A stretch of DNA of 64,000 bases. Origin: Nisaea nitritireducens. Lineage in GTDB: Bacteria > Pseudomonadota > Alphaproteobacteria > Thalassobaculales > Thalassobaculaceae. The number at the start of each line of letters is the position of its first letter. Positions within the stretch are counted from its first letter, which is position 1. Below, piece by piece: positions 1 to 8,457 of this stretch. Made by a program: the position numbers and the translations under genes. Where the stretch lies: assembly GCF_014904795.1 (NCBI RefSeq), contig NZ_JACZFS010000047.1, positions 62,001 through 126,000 of the forward strand. Direction: 5' to 3'. The notes under the pieces were generated by a model, which ran no database searches, had not been told where the DNA came from, and saw nothing but the letters and a program-made list of their open reading frames with translations.

Positions 1-420
1 CGCGCCGAGAGCGGCACCATGCCAGCTGCCGTCAAAGGCTACCGTGCCGGCCCGGCCGGTTGCGATATAGGCGAGCTTGAGGGCCATTTCGATGGCATCG
101 GCACCAGAGGTGCCGAGCAGCACCTTTGCCGGGCCATAAGGCCAGCGGGCGGCCAGCATCTCTGCCAATTCGACTGGTGGTTCAGAGGTGAAGAGCCTTG
201 GCGTAAAGCAGAGTGTATCGAGTTGTTCTTTCAGGGCGGCGATCAGTTTTGGGTGCCGGTAGCCTATGTTGTGGCAAGAGTTGCCATGAAAATCGAGGAA
301 GCGATGACCGGTTTCGTCCGTCGCCCAGGCGCCCTCGCACGAGACGAAGGTATGGTCGACGGGGGTGGAACCTGCCTGATGCAGAAAGGCCGCTGCATCA
401 CGTATTTCCAATGTCGTCAT
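1..420 (-). CDS. class III PLP-dependent aminotransferase, N-terminal part (runs off the window)
   Basis: The minus strand is open from an ATG at 420 to the first base of the window, giving 140 residues of the N-terminus. The ATG follows GGGGAGG by about 7 bases. The protein shows the class III (ornithine/AEP-type) aminotransferase N-terminal pattern: an FLDFHGN segment, a GYRHP turn, and [16 protein letters not shown], which is the pyridoxal-phosphate phosphate-binding G(S/T)(D/E)A stretch. The catalytic lysine lies outside the window. The family moves amino groups between omega-amino substrates and keto acids. The HGN...H pattern recalls the hydroxy-aminoethylphosphonate ammonia-lyase-like branch, but that is a weak impression. 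It is transcribed divergently from purE. Confidence 0.85.
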   Translation of the reverse strand, partial: MTTLEIRDAAAFLHQAGSTPVDHTFVSCEGAWATDETGHRFLDFHGNSCHNIGYRHPKLIAALKEQLDTLCFTPRLFTSEPPVELAEMLAARWPYGPAKVLLGTSGADAIEMALKLAYIATGRAGTVAFDGSWHGAALGA

Positions 421-497
421 TGCGCCTGCCTCCCCAGGATATCAGGTGCCGGGACTGAAGCACGAAGCCGGGGCGTGTGGAAGCGGTCAGTCCATGC

Positions 498-534
498 TTG
501 TAACTGCAAGCGCCGCTCCTATAATGCGGCGCTT
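498..534 (+). promoter_or_regulatory. purEK promoter with palindrome around the -10 box
   Basis: TTGTAA (498-503) and a perfect TATAAT (520-525) are separated by 16 bases and face purE, predicting a transcript start near 532 and a leader of about 60 bases. A perfect inverted repeat, AAGCGCCGC (508-516) and GCGGCGCTT (526-534), brackets the -10 box with a 9-base centre. It could be a repressor operator or simply a GC-rich hairpin; no regulator is identified. Confidence 0.55.
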
Positions 535-592
535 CTTTGGCCTGCCCGGCCTGGCCCGGGGACCGGGTCGTGACGGAAGCAGGAATGCGTAT

Positions 593-1090
593 ATGGCCAA
601 GGCCGGGACACCTCTTGTCGGTATCATCATGGGCAGCCAGTCTGACTGGGAAACCATGAAGGAAGCCGCACTCATTCTCGAAGCCCTCGACGTCCCGCAT
701 GAAACCCGGATTGTCTCTGCTCACCGGACTCCGGCCCGGATGGCGGACTATGCCGCGACGGCACGGGAGCGGGGGATCAAGGTGATCATTGCTGGCGCCG
801 GCGGCGCCGCGCATCTGCCGGGTATGGTGGCCGCGCAGACCACGCTCCCCGTGCTGGGCGTTCCAGTCGAGAGCAAGGCTCTCAAGGGGATGGACAGTCT
901 TCTCTCTATCGCCCAGATGCCCGGCGGTATTCCGGTCGGCACGCTCGCCATCGGCAAGGCGGGTGCGAAGAACGCGGGCTTGCTTGCCGCTGCGATCCTG
1001 TCGAATGAAGACGAAGCTTTGCATACCCGGCTTGATGCCTGGCGCAGGGCACAGACTGACTCCGTTGGTGACGTCCCGGTGGATGCCTGA
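593..1090 (+). CDS. purE: N5-carboxyaminoimidazole ribonucleotide mutase PurE
   Basis: This 165-residue protein is a class I PurE, which converts N5-CAIR to CAIR in de novo purine synthesis after PurK makes N5-CAIR. Visible motifs are GSQSDW near the start, SAHRTP, and the glycine-rich [11 protein letters not shown], all parts of the nucleotide-binding active site. The length is normal for bacterial PurE. The ATG at 593 is chosen because the conserved sequence begins right after it and GGAAGCAGGA lies upstream; an in-frame extension to 446 would run through the promoter. Its stop overlaps the purK start by one base (TGATG), so the two are translationally coupled. Confidence 0.97.
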   Translation: MAKAGTPLVGIIMGSQSDWETMKEAALILEALDVPHETRIVSAHRTPARMADYAATARERGIKVIIAGAGGAAHLPGMVAAQTTLPVLGVPVESKALKGMDSLLSIAQMPGGIPVGTLAIGKAGAKNAGLLAAAILSNEDEALHTRLDAWRRAQTDSVGDVPVDA

Positions 1091-2163
1091 TGACTGACGT
1101 ACTGGCTCCCGGTTCCGTCATCGGGATCATTGGCGGCGGTCAGCTCGGCCGTATGACGGCGCTGGCAGCGGCACCGCTCGGCTATCGCTGCCATATTTTC
1201 ACGCCGGAAGAAAACAGCCCCGCTTCACAGGTGGCCGAGAAGACCACTGTCGCATCCTATGAAGACGAGAAGGCGCTGGCTGAATTCGCCGCAACCGTCG
1301 ATGTCATCACCTATGAATTCGAGAATATCCCTGTCGATACGGTGCAGCGCCTTTCGAAACTGGCGCCGGTGCGGCCACGGCCGAGTGTGCTGGCCGTCTC
1401 GCAGCACCGCGTTGCCGAAAAGGATTTCGCGCGCGATTCGGGAGCGGCTACAGCGCCCTACAGGCATGTCACCGGTCTTGACCAATTGCGCGACGCTGTG
1501 TCGGAAATCGGCCGTCCCGCCGTCCTCAAGACATGCCGCTTCGGCTATGACGGAAAAGGTCAGGTCAAGATCACGGCGGAGACGGATCTTGCGGCGGCTT
1601 GGGCGTCGTTGAAGACAGACGATGCGGTGCTTGAAGGCTTCGTCTCCTTCGACAAGGAAGTCTCTGTCATTGTGGCGCGCGGCGCCGACGGTACAGCTTT
1701 GGCTTTCCCTGTGGCCGAAAACCATCATGTGGATCACATCCTCAGCACCAGCACCGTGCCGGCGAGCATTCCCGAGGCGACGGAGAAAGCTGCCCGGGCC
1801 ACGGCCGTTGCTCTGGCGGAGCGGCTGGAGTTGGTCGGCCTTCTGGCTGTCGAAATGTTCGTGACCACAGAGGGCGAGGTTCTTGTGAACGAAGTTGCAC
1901 CACGTCCGCACAATTCCGGACATTGGACGCAGGACGGCTGTGCCACATGCCAGTTCGAGCAACTCGTGCGCGCGGTAACGGGGCTGCCGCTGGGCCCGGT
2001 GGACGTGTTGTTCCCGACTGTCATGCAGAACCTGATTGGCAATGAGGCAGATCAGTGGCTGGATATCGCCGCCGAGCCGCACGCGAAGTTACACCTCTAT
2101 GGCAAGGCGGAAGCCCGTCCGGGCCGCAAGATGGGCCACGTGAACCGGATCAAGGTTTCCTGA
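1090..2163 (+). CDS. purK: N5-carboxyaminoimidazole ribonucleotide synthase PurK
   Basis: This 357-residue ATP-grasp enzyme carboxylates aminoimidazole ribonucleotide to N5-CAIR using ATP and bicarbonate, feeding PurE. It starts with the PurK signature GIIGGGQLGRM, has TYEFENIP at about residue 75, the ATP-grasp KTCRFGYDGKGQ segment at about 150, and the metal/ATP-binding EVAPRPHNSGHWT near 270. Length and domain order are typical. The ATG at 1090 overlaps the purE stop. The 3' end overlaps the stop region of the opposing TPR gene by 14 bases with no terminator hairpin between them. Confidence 0.97.
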   Translation: MTDVLAPGSVIGIIGGGQLGRMTALAAAPLGYRCHIFTPEENSPASQVAEKTTVASYEDEKALAEFAATVDVITYEFENIPVDTVQRLSKLAPVRPRPSVLAVSQHRVAEKDFARDSGAATAPYRHVTGLDQLRDAVSEIGRPAVLKTCRFGYDGKGQVKITAETDLAAAWASLKTDDAVLEGFVSFDKEVSVIVARGADGTALAFPVAENHHVDHILSTSTVPASIPEATEKAARATAVALAERLELVGLLAVEMFVTTEGEVLVNEVAPRPHNSGHWTQDGCATCQFEQLVRAVTGLPLGPVDVLFPTVMQNLIGNEADQWLDIAAEPHAKLHLYGKAEARPGRKMGHVNRIKVS

Positions 2164-4123
2164 TCGGAAGTTTTCCGTGTTGGAGGAAATAGCGGATTGC
2201 TTCACCCATCCGCTGTGCCCGGTCCGGAACAATGGTTGGGGCGGACCGCGGCTTCACCGGGTAAAGGTTCGGGAACAAAATGTCCCGTCCGTCACCGACA
2301 AATAAATATGATTTCTGCAGCCCGATGACCGGAATGCCGACCGAACACGCCAGAGCGAGCGCTGCCGTGCCGGGAGATACAGCCAGATCTAGGCAAGACA
2401 TCAGCGCGGCGACGCGGTCCAGTTCCTTTGTCTGGTTCAGATCGGGAAAGTCATGAACTGTAATACCGGTTTTTTCCTGAAGCTCCCTGATTTCATCTGA
2501 TGGGTCGCCGTATTGCAGATTTATCAGGGTGAAGCGTTCGGTCGGTATTTCCGCGATCAATTCCTCAAGGGTTAGATAAGCGATTTTTCGATGGTCTGTG
2601 ATCAAGGTTCCGCTGCGCCAGCAGAGGCCGAGATATGGTGCGGGACCGCATTCCCTCAGGCGCTTTTGCCATTCCGACTGCATCATCCCATCGGCCTTGA
2701 GATATCCGTTTCGCGGTTCGGATTTAAGTGATCCGTGGCGATAGAGAGCCGGCAGGTCTCCGGATATCAGGCTATGGGTGAACCGGTGCTCGCTCTGAGC
2801 GTTTTGATAATTGTGAGTCGTCTCGCCATTTGGGCTGGGCTGTAATTGTTTCTCTATGAGATTCAATTTTGGAAAGCTGCGTTTCAAGAGGGGAAACAGG
2901 CGGGCGTCGGTCTCGACGGTCACTTGCTCGACCTCGTCCAGCAGATCAGGCAGGCAACTGAGATGTATGATGTCGTCGCCGATTCCCTGTTCCGACGCCA
3001 CCAGGAGATGGCCGGGCTCGTCTTCGTTTGGAGTCCAGTGCATGGGCAGGTGGAAGCGTTTCGCGGCCTTGGCCATGCTCAGCCGACTTGGCCAGTATTT
3101 CCATCCTGTCTCGATATCGCCGATACTGAACGCCGAAAGGCTCAGGTTAAATCCGATGTCTCCAAACTTCGGCGAAACATTGAGGCCGTAGCGGGAGATG
3201 CGAATGGAGCTTTCGAACTGTCCGAGGTGATAGGTGGCCGTGGCAAGGGAGTTATAGGGGCCGATGAGTTCCGGGGTTAAAACCGCACCACGTTGAGCCG
3301 CCCTGGCGACGGACGCATATTTCAATTCGCTATAAAATTCGGCTGCGAGTTGTTCCCAGACCTTCGAAGACGAAGGCTTTACGATGGTCGCAAGTCGTTT
3401 TGGGAACAGGCCTTTCCAGCTGGTGGCTTGCTGGATATCGCCACCACGAAAATGGGCATAAAACTCGTGTCGACCAGGATCAAGCAGCATTCCCTGTTTA
3501 GCCACTTTGTCCGCAGCAGCGGTGTCTTTCAGGGCAGTGTGGGTTCTCTGCAAATGGAAATAAGGCTCGACGGAGTCTGGAGCCATTTTGCGAGCCTGAC
3601 CGAAAGCCTCCAAGGCCATTTCGTATTTGTTGGTCGTGTAAAGGGCGGAGCCGAAGCGTAACCATGCTTCCGCATTGCCGGGCATGAGGCGAACCGCTTG
3701 CCCGGCTCTCTCCACTGCCTTGTCGGGGCGCCCTGTTTCCAGCGCAACAATGGCTGAATTCAGGAAGGCGGAACCCGATGCAGGATTGATAATGCATGCG
3801 TGTCCATAGGCTTCTTCTGCGCGAGCCAGATCGCCGGTGCTGCGGACGGCACTGCCGAAATGATCATGGTATGAAGCTGCCTCTGGCCGCTGGAGAATGG
3901 CCAATCGGATCAACCGGGCACCTTTTGTTGCGGCTCCCTGCTGAAATTCAAGAGTGCCCAGAAGGTGCAAAATGTCAGGGTTTGGCCCAACGGACGTAAG
4001 GAGTCTCTCGTAGATCGGCCGCGCTTCATCAAGGCGTCCAGCTTCATGCTGGGCGATTGCTTCGGTGAACAGTCGCTCGAGATTTCCGTTTTCCTGATTC
4101 ACCGTGCCTGCTGCCGGTGTCAT
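2150..4123 (-). CDS. TPR protein with C-terminal glycosyltransferase-like domain
   Basis: The 657-residue protein begins with about six tetratricopeptide repeats (roughly residues 10-220; for example AEEAYGHACIINPASGSAF and AWLRFGSALYTTNKYEMAL), followed by further helical repeats to about 320. Residues 370-657 resemble the GT-B type domain seen in SPINDLY/O-GlcNAc-transferase-like and heptosyltransferase-like proteins, with a PGTAALALACSVGIPVIGL stretch typical of the sugar-nucleotide half. TPR plus glycosyltransferase proteins often modify flagellin or other surface proteins; that role is inferred here. It is the last gene of a four-gene minus-strand group. There is no clear ribosome binding site before the ATG at 4123. 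Confidence 0.7.
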   Translation of the reverse strand: MTPAAGTVNQENGNLERLFTEAIAQHEAGRLDEARPIYERLLTSVGPNPDILHLLGTLEFQQGAATKGARLIRLAILQRPEAASYHDHFGSAVRSTGDLARAEEAYGHACIINPASGSAFLNSAIVALETGRPDKAVERAGQAVRLMPGNAEAWLRFGSALYTTNKYEMALEAFGQARKMAPDSVEPYFHLQRTHTALKDTAAADKVAKQGMLLDPGRHEFYAHFRGGDIQQATSWKGLFPKRLATIVKPSSSKVWEQLAAEFYSELKYASVARAAQRGAVLTPELIGPYNSLATATYHLGQFESSIRISRYGLNVSPKFGDIGFNLSLSAFSIGDIETGWKYWPSRLSMAKAAKRFHLPMHWTPNEDEPGHLLVASEQGIGDDIIHLSCLPDLLDEVEQVTVETDARLFPLLKRSFPKLNLIEKQLQPSPNGETTHNYQNAQSEHRFTHSLISGDLPALYRHGSLKSEPRNGYLKADGMMQSEWQKRLRECGPAPYLGLCWRSGTLITDHRKIAYLTLEELIAEIPTERFTLINLQYGDPSDEIRELQEKTGITVHDFPDLNQTKELDRVAALMSCLDLAVSPGTAALALACSVGIPVIGLQKSYLFVGDGRDILFPNLYPVKPRSAPTIVPDRAQRMGEAIRYFLQHGKLPIRKP

Positions 4124-4138
4124 CGATAAGGAGCCCTG

Positions 4139-4777
4139 TTATTCTTCGCGTTTGAATACCCACCAGTTTGAATCACCAAACCCGGTCAGTTTATCCCAGA
4201 AGAACCCGGCTTCGACGGGGCGCCAGCCGGGGTTCCGCTCCATGAAGAGCTCGCCGTAGTCAGCTTTCCAGAGCATCTCGTTCTGGCCGCGATACTCCAC
4301 CTCCTGAAGGTGTTTGGAATAATACTCCGTCATCAGCACGTACTTGTTCGCGACACGTCCAAGTTCCGAAAGGGCGGTATCCAGGGAATCCGGTTCTACA
4401 TGGATCAGGACGCCCGATGTGAAAGCCATGTCGAAATGCCGGTCCGGAAACGGGATCGATTGCAGCCACCCTTCGACGATGTTGCCTTTGGCGGTTACGC
4501 CAGCAGCAATCGCTTTGGCACGAGCCTTTGCATTCGGCTCGATAGCATGCAGTTCAGCGGAGGTGATGTTCGACAGGGCGCGCAGGGCGATACCGACATT
4601 ACAGCCGCATTCCAGAATGGTCGCGGGCGGATCGGCAGCCATGCACTCCCACATTTTTCCGTATGCGCGGGTGTAGTCGCGCACGCGTTCAGCTGTCGCT
4701 GAGTTGCGCTCGGCGTAGATATCGCCGAATCTGCCCCGCCATGTATCAAGCTGCGCCGTAATTGTTTTCTTGTCCAC
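4139..4777 (-). CDS. class I SAM-dependent methyltransferase
   Basis: A 212-residue Rossmann methyltransferase: motif I is ILECGCNVGIALRAL (about residues 55-69), the acidic SAM-ribose strand follows (LHAIEPN), and the DMAFTSGVLIHVEP segment matches motif post-II/IV. The GTG at 4777 is preferred because AGGAG lies 8 bases upstream. An ATG at 4870 would overlap the previous gene by 125 bases without a ribosome site, whereas the GTG start overlaps it by only 32 bases. The substrate is unknown. Its neighbours (WbqC-like, a second methyltransferase, a TPR glycosyltransferase-like protein) suggest methylation of a surface sugar or its precursor. Confidence 0.8.
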   Translation of the reverse strand: MDKKTITAQLDTWRGRFGDIYAERNSATAERVRDYTRAYGKMWECMAADPPATILECGCNVGIALRALSNITSAELHAIEPNAKARAKAIAAGVTAKGNIVEGWLQSIPFPDRHFDMAFTSGVLIHVEPDSLDTALSELGRVANKYVLMTEYYSKHLQEVEYRGQNEMLWKADYGELFMERNPGWRPVEAGFFWDKLTGFGDSNWWVFKREE

Positions 4778-5525
4778 TGGACTCACTCCTGGAAACACCG
4801 AAGAATTCAAGGGCTGGTATTGGCTCACGATGGCCTGAACGAAGAATCGCTCCGGCCTGTTCTCCAGCATTTAGTAAAATGTCTACGATCGACATAAAGC
4901 TCAGGAAGCCAGAACCGCATTGTTGATAGATCGGGTGATCGTAGCGCTGGAATACTAGATTGATGCCCGCTTCCTCAAAGCACTTCATGCCGTCCAGGCC
5001 AATATAGTCGGCGGAGCCTGGAACGCTGACATAGGTATCTGCGCCGAGGAAACGGCAAATTTCGATCAAGCGCATAACCCGCCCATCGAAATTGGGCAGA
5101 GATTGAGCGCGGACTGTTTTCGTTGTTATCTTTAAACGCTCCATCGCAAAATGAATGAAGTTTATATTCATTTCTGCCAGGCTTGCGCCGTCGGAAATGC
5201 CAGACAAATGCTCTGCCAAGACTGGAAACTCGACTTCAAATGCTCGCGCGCTCGAATACTCCTGGCGCAAGGTTTTTAGGAATTTCCGCATGCGATGTTC
5301 TGGGTGGACAATCGCGGTATTGAGATTGGAATCTTTGCTGAAACGGGCGGAAACAGGCAGCGAGATCCATTTGCTACCCTGGCTGGTCTTGATTCGGTTG
5401 CGGCAGTGCCAGGATCGCTTAGTGAATTGAACGGTATCGAGAAAAACGAATAGATCGACTTGGTCGATCAAATCGAAATATCCCATCCAGGGGAGCCAAG
5501 TCGGTTGCATGATCGCAACACGCAT
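4746..5525 (-). CDS. WbqC-like family protein
   Basis: This 259-residue protein has the N-terminal signature of the WbqC-like family (MQPTWLPWMGYFDLIDQVDLF, then FTKRSWHCRNRIK), found in O-antigen, capsule and flagellin-glycan clusters. Biochemical roles for the family are poorly fixed; members may transfer amino-acid or acyl groups to sugars. The gene starts 9 bases after the upstream methyltransferase stop and overlaps the next methyltransferase start, so it is part of one transcript. It has no signal peptide or membrane segment and is probably cytoplasmic. Confidence 0.82.
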   Translation of the reverse strand: MRVAIMQPTWLPWMGYFDLIDQVDLFVFLDTVQFTKRSWHCRNRIKTSQGSKWISLPVSARFSKDSNLNTAIVHPEHRMRKFLKTLRQEYSSARAFEVEFPVLAEHLSGISDGASLAEMNINFIHFAMERLKITTKTVRAQSLPNFDGRVMRLIEICRFLGADTYVSVPGSADYIGLDGMKCFEEAGINLVFQRYDHPIYQQCGSGFLSFMSIVDILLNAGEQAGAILRSGHREPIPALEFFGVSRSESSGQENNYGAA

Positions 5526-5534
5526 CTTCGTCTC

Positions 5535-6425
5535 CTAGGCGCGCCTGCCTGCGATAAACATTGTTCGTCCAAATCCGGCTTCTCCGAAGGCTTTATAGAG
5601 GCGCCTGCGAACTTCGGTCGGGACAGATCGCTCGAACGCTACGCGTCTGTTGTGACAATCGGCGCCGATCGAACGATCCGAAATATAATCAAAGCCAAGC
5701 AAAAGCCATAGCTCCATCGGGAATTCGCCATGCCGATGAAAGGGCATGATCCCGACATCGTGCATCATGGCCTCAACGGCATCAAAGGTGAGGTAATTGA
5801 TGTGCCCTGGCGGTGAGACCCACCATTCTTCCAGGCCGAGAGAATTGACCGCCGCCATCTGCAAATCGTTGAAGTCATTTCCGCTGCGGACCATCAGAAC
5901 TCCGCCAGGCTTCAGTATTTGGGACGCGACCTTCAGATTGTGTGCCGGGTCATGTGTAAATTCGAGAACATTGTTGAAGATGATCGCATCGAAGCTTTCG
6001 GGCTTGATCGCGCCATTTTCAAACAGGCCGTCAATAGACCCTTCGAGAGCTTCCAATCCTTTGGATTTCACAGCTTTAACGGCATCGCCGGCCAGATCAA
6101 TGCCGAGCGGTTCAAGCCCTGCCTGTTTCATGTGACCGACAAGTTCGCCGAGCCCGCACCCGACCTCTGCAACCCGCTTTCCGGGAGCGAATTCCAGAAG
6201 AATGTCGATAATGTCTTTATGGACGGTTTCCTGGAGCCAGTTCTCCTGGTCGGCCGCCTCGTCTCCGCCGCGGCTGGATCGCCCAATGTCGGGGGCAACC
6301 TTACCTTCGTTTACGAGGTTGTAGTACTGCTCAGAATAAAACCGATCGAGATCTTCCCGCGTCGGAAGCGGGTCCAGAACTCTATGACCGTATTTTGATG
6401 CCGGTTTTGTACCGTATTTTTTCAA
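5535..6425 (-). CDS. class I SAM-dependent methyltransferase (Methyltransf_23-like)
   Basis: The 296-residue protein opens with a basic stretch and the DPLPTREDLDRFYSEQYY segment that precedes the methyltransferase fold in many polysaccharide-cluster enzymes. Motif I is VAEVGCGLGELVGHM, followed by GIDLAG and DAIIFNNVLEFTHDP, then LKPGGVLMVRSGND, a normal SAM-dependent order. The usual N-terminal cysteine zinc finger of these proteins is absent. GAAAGG lies 8 bases before the ATG at 6425. It is the first gene of the four-gene minus-strand group that runs down to 2150; 146 AT-rich bases separate it from the acyl-CoA ligase gene upstream, enough room for a promoter. Confidence 0.8.
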   Translation of the reverse strand: MKKYGTKPASKYGHRVLDPLPTREDLDRFYSEQYYNLVNEGKVAPDIGRSSRGGDEAADQENWLQETVHKDIIDILLEFAPGKRVAEVGCGLGELVGHMKQAGLEPLGIDLAGDAVKAVKSKGLEALEGSIDGLFENGAIKPESFDAIIFNNVLEFTHDPAHNLKVASQILKPGGVLMVRSGNDFNDLQMAAVNSLGLEEWWVSPPGHINYLTFDAVEAMMHDVGIMPFHRHGEFPMELWLLLGFDYISDRSIGADCHNRRVAFERSVPTEVRRRLYKAFGEAGFGRTMFIAGRRA

Positions 6426-6571
6426 TCTTCTGAGCCTTTCATTTCCAAACCGTTTGGGCCGGAGTTGATTGCCTATTCTAGGCTTAAGCCATGGCTATTT
6501 TACGCAAACTTACGATTGCGATACCAGATTTGTTTTGAACAGGTTTACTCAAGAGTTGGCAGCTCCGTCGT

Positions 6572-8365
6572 TCAGTTCCGTGCGTAAAGCCCGTCCAGTC
6601 TTTCCCAGTATGTCTCGCGAATCTTGTGTCGCCTGATCTTCAGGGTTGGGGTCATCATCGCATTTTCCGTCGTGAAGGGTTCGGACGCGATGACGAAACG
6701 GCGGACTTTCTCGAGTTGAGACAGGCGGCTGTTGGCACGCTCCAGCGCAGCGCCCAAAGCCTTGCCGAACGCGTCGTTTTTCGACAGATCGGCAAGGTTT
6801 GCTTCTACACCTGAAGACTTGGCCCATTCTTCAATGAAGCTCTGTTCCGGAACCAGGACTGCGACGAGATAGGGGCGCTTGTCGCCATAGGTCATCGCCT
6901 GACTGATTTCCGGTTCGATCGTCAGCTCACCCTCGACTTTGGCAGGCGCAATATTGTCCCCGCCGGAATTGACGATGATGTCCTTCTTCCGGTCGGTGAT
7001 GACGATATAACCGTCCTCGTCGATCTTCCCGATGTCTCCGGTATGCAGCCAGCCGTCGACTATGGTTTGCGCGGTAGTCTCGGGGTCCAGCCAGTAGCCT
7101 TTCATCAGGAGCTCGCCGCGTATGAGGATCTCTCCGTCCTCCGCGATTTTCACTTCGACACCTTTCAGGGGCGGCCCGACCGAGTGGATCTTGATCAGGG
7201 AGCTTCTGTTGCAGCTGACGACAGGAGAAGCCTCTGTCTGCCCATAGCCTTGCAAGACGGTCACACCGAGCGAAAGGAAGAATGTGCCGATATCGGGATT
7301 GAGCGCCGCCCCGCCGGAGACAAAGGCTTTCAGTCGTCCTCCGAACCGTTCCGCTACCTTGCGGCGAACCGCTATATCCAGGAGCCTGTTTTCCGCCCGC
7401 TCCAGCAATGTCAGGCTATGCGGATCTTTATAGGCCTTCCGGCCGAGGGCAACAGCACGGCGAAACAGTTTCGCGCTGAGACCTCCCTTGGCCTCGACAC
7501 CGCGGCTGATACGATCGTGCAGCACCTCGTAAAGCCGGGGGACAGCGGTCATGATCGTCGGCCGCGCTTCGGTCAGGTTCTGCGCGACCTTCTCCGGGCC
7601 CTCCGCATAGTAAATCTGGGCGCCGATGGAGATCGGAAAATGCAGGCCACAGAGATGCTCGTAAGAGTGGGACAGCGGCAGAAGGGAGAGAAAAACCTCA
7701 TTCTCCAGACCACAGCCGCGCAAGAGATCGTGCGCCCCGTCGCAGTTCGCGAGCAGAGACCCATGGGTCAGCATGACGCCCTTTGGCCGTCCACCGGTCC
7801 CCGACGTGTAGATGAAACAGCAAACCTCGTCTCGTTGCAGGGTCGCTGCCCATTCGACGGGATTGCCTGACTCGTCAGCACCCATTGCTGCGATCGCGTC
7901 CCATCCCAACACCCGAACCCCGGCCTGAGTCTCTGCGCCGGGAGCATCGATGGAGATGACCGTCTCGCAGGCGTCTGCGCTCCGCGCCGCCGGCAGGAGC
8001 TTGCGCGCCAGCTTCTCGGTTGAGACGACGGCGGCATTGGCGCCGCTATGGTCGAGAATGTAGAGAATATCGTCGGTCGTACTTGTTGTGTAGGCGGGGA
8101 CCGCGACGGCGCCGATGGTAATAATGGCCAGTTCGGCGATCACCCATTCGGGCCGGTTCTCCGAGAGGAGAAGGACCCGGTCCCCTTTTGCAATCCCGAG
8201 CGCCCGGAGGCCTTTCGCGATCCGCTGCACCTCCGCGCCGACTTCTGCATAGCTCTGACTCTCGTATGTGCCAGAGCGTTTCGCCCAGAGAAACGGCCGG
8301 TCGGAATAGGTCTCGGACTGATCGAAGAACAGCGTTGCGAGATTTCGTACTGCCTTGTAGTCCAT
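6572..8365 (-). CDS. AMP-forming long-chain acyl-CoA synthetase
   Basis: A 597-residue adenylate-forming enzyme that activates a fatty acid to the acyl-AMP and then to acyl-CoA. Core motifs are visible: the P-loop-like YTSGTGGRPKGVMLTH (about residue 190), GYGQTEASP (about 375), GWLHTGDIG with GYIVITDRKKD (about 440-460), and the C-terminal lysine region. The IVNSGGDNIAPAKVE stretch is typical of the FAA1-like long-chain ligases rather than FadD proper. GGGAGGA precedes the ATG at 8365. It is divergent from the M3 peptidase gene, sharing a 92-base intergenic region. The exact chain length of the substrate cannot be read from the sequence. Confidence 0.9.
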   Translation of the reverse strand: MDYKAVRNLATLFFDQSETYSDRPFLWAKRSGTYESQSYAEVGAEVQRIAKGLRALGIAKGDRVLLLSENRPEWVIAELAIITIGAVAVPAYTTSTTDDILYILDHSGANAAVVSTEKLARKLLPAARSADACETVISIDAPGAETQAGVRVLGWDAIAAMGADESGNPVEWAATLQRDEVCCFIYTSGTGGRPKGVMLTHGSLLANCDGAHDLLRGCGLENEVFLSLLPLSHSYEHLCGLHFPISIGAQIYYAEGPEKVAQNLTEARPTIMTAVPRLYEVLHDRISRGVEAKGGLSAKLFRRAVALGRKAYKDPHSLTLLERAENRLLDIAVRRKVAERFGGRLKAFVSGGAALNPDIGTFFLSLGVTVLQGYGQTEASPVVSCNRSSLIKIHSVGPPLKGVEVKIAEDGEILIRGELLMKGYWLDPETTAQTIVDGWLHTGDIGKIDEDGYIVITDRKKDIIVNSGGDNIAPAKVEGELTIEPEISQAMTYGDKRPYLVAVLVPEQSFIEEWAKSSGVEANLADLSKNDAFGKALGAALERANSRLSQLEKVRRFVIASEPFTTENAMMTPTLKIRRHKIRETYWERLDGLYARN

Positions 8366-8457
8366 TATTAGTGTTTCCTCCCGTGGTCGCTCGTTTCTTG
8401 GCGGCTCTGGATAAGTTTAGCAGACGAACGATCTGTTGAGTGTTCGCGCTCACATTA

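Noticed and set aside
421-592. Possible 6S or other small RNA upstream of purE
   Set aside because: The region holds a promoter and short leader; no long interrupted helix typical of 6S RNA is visible.
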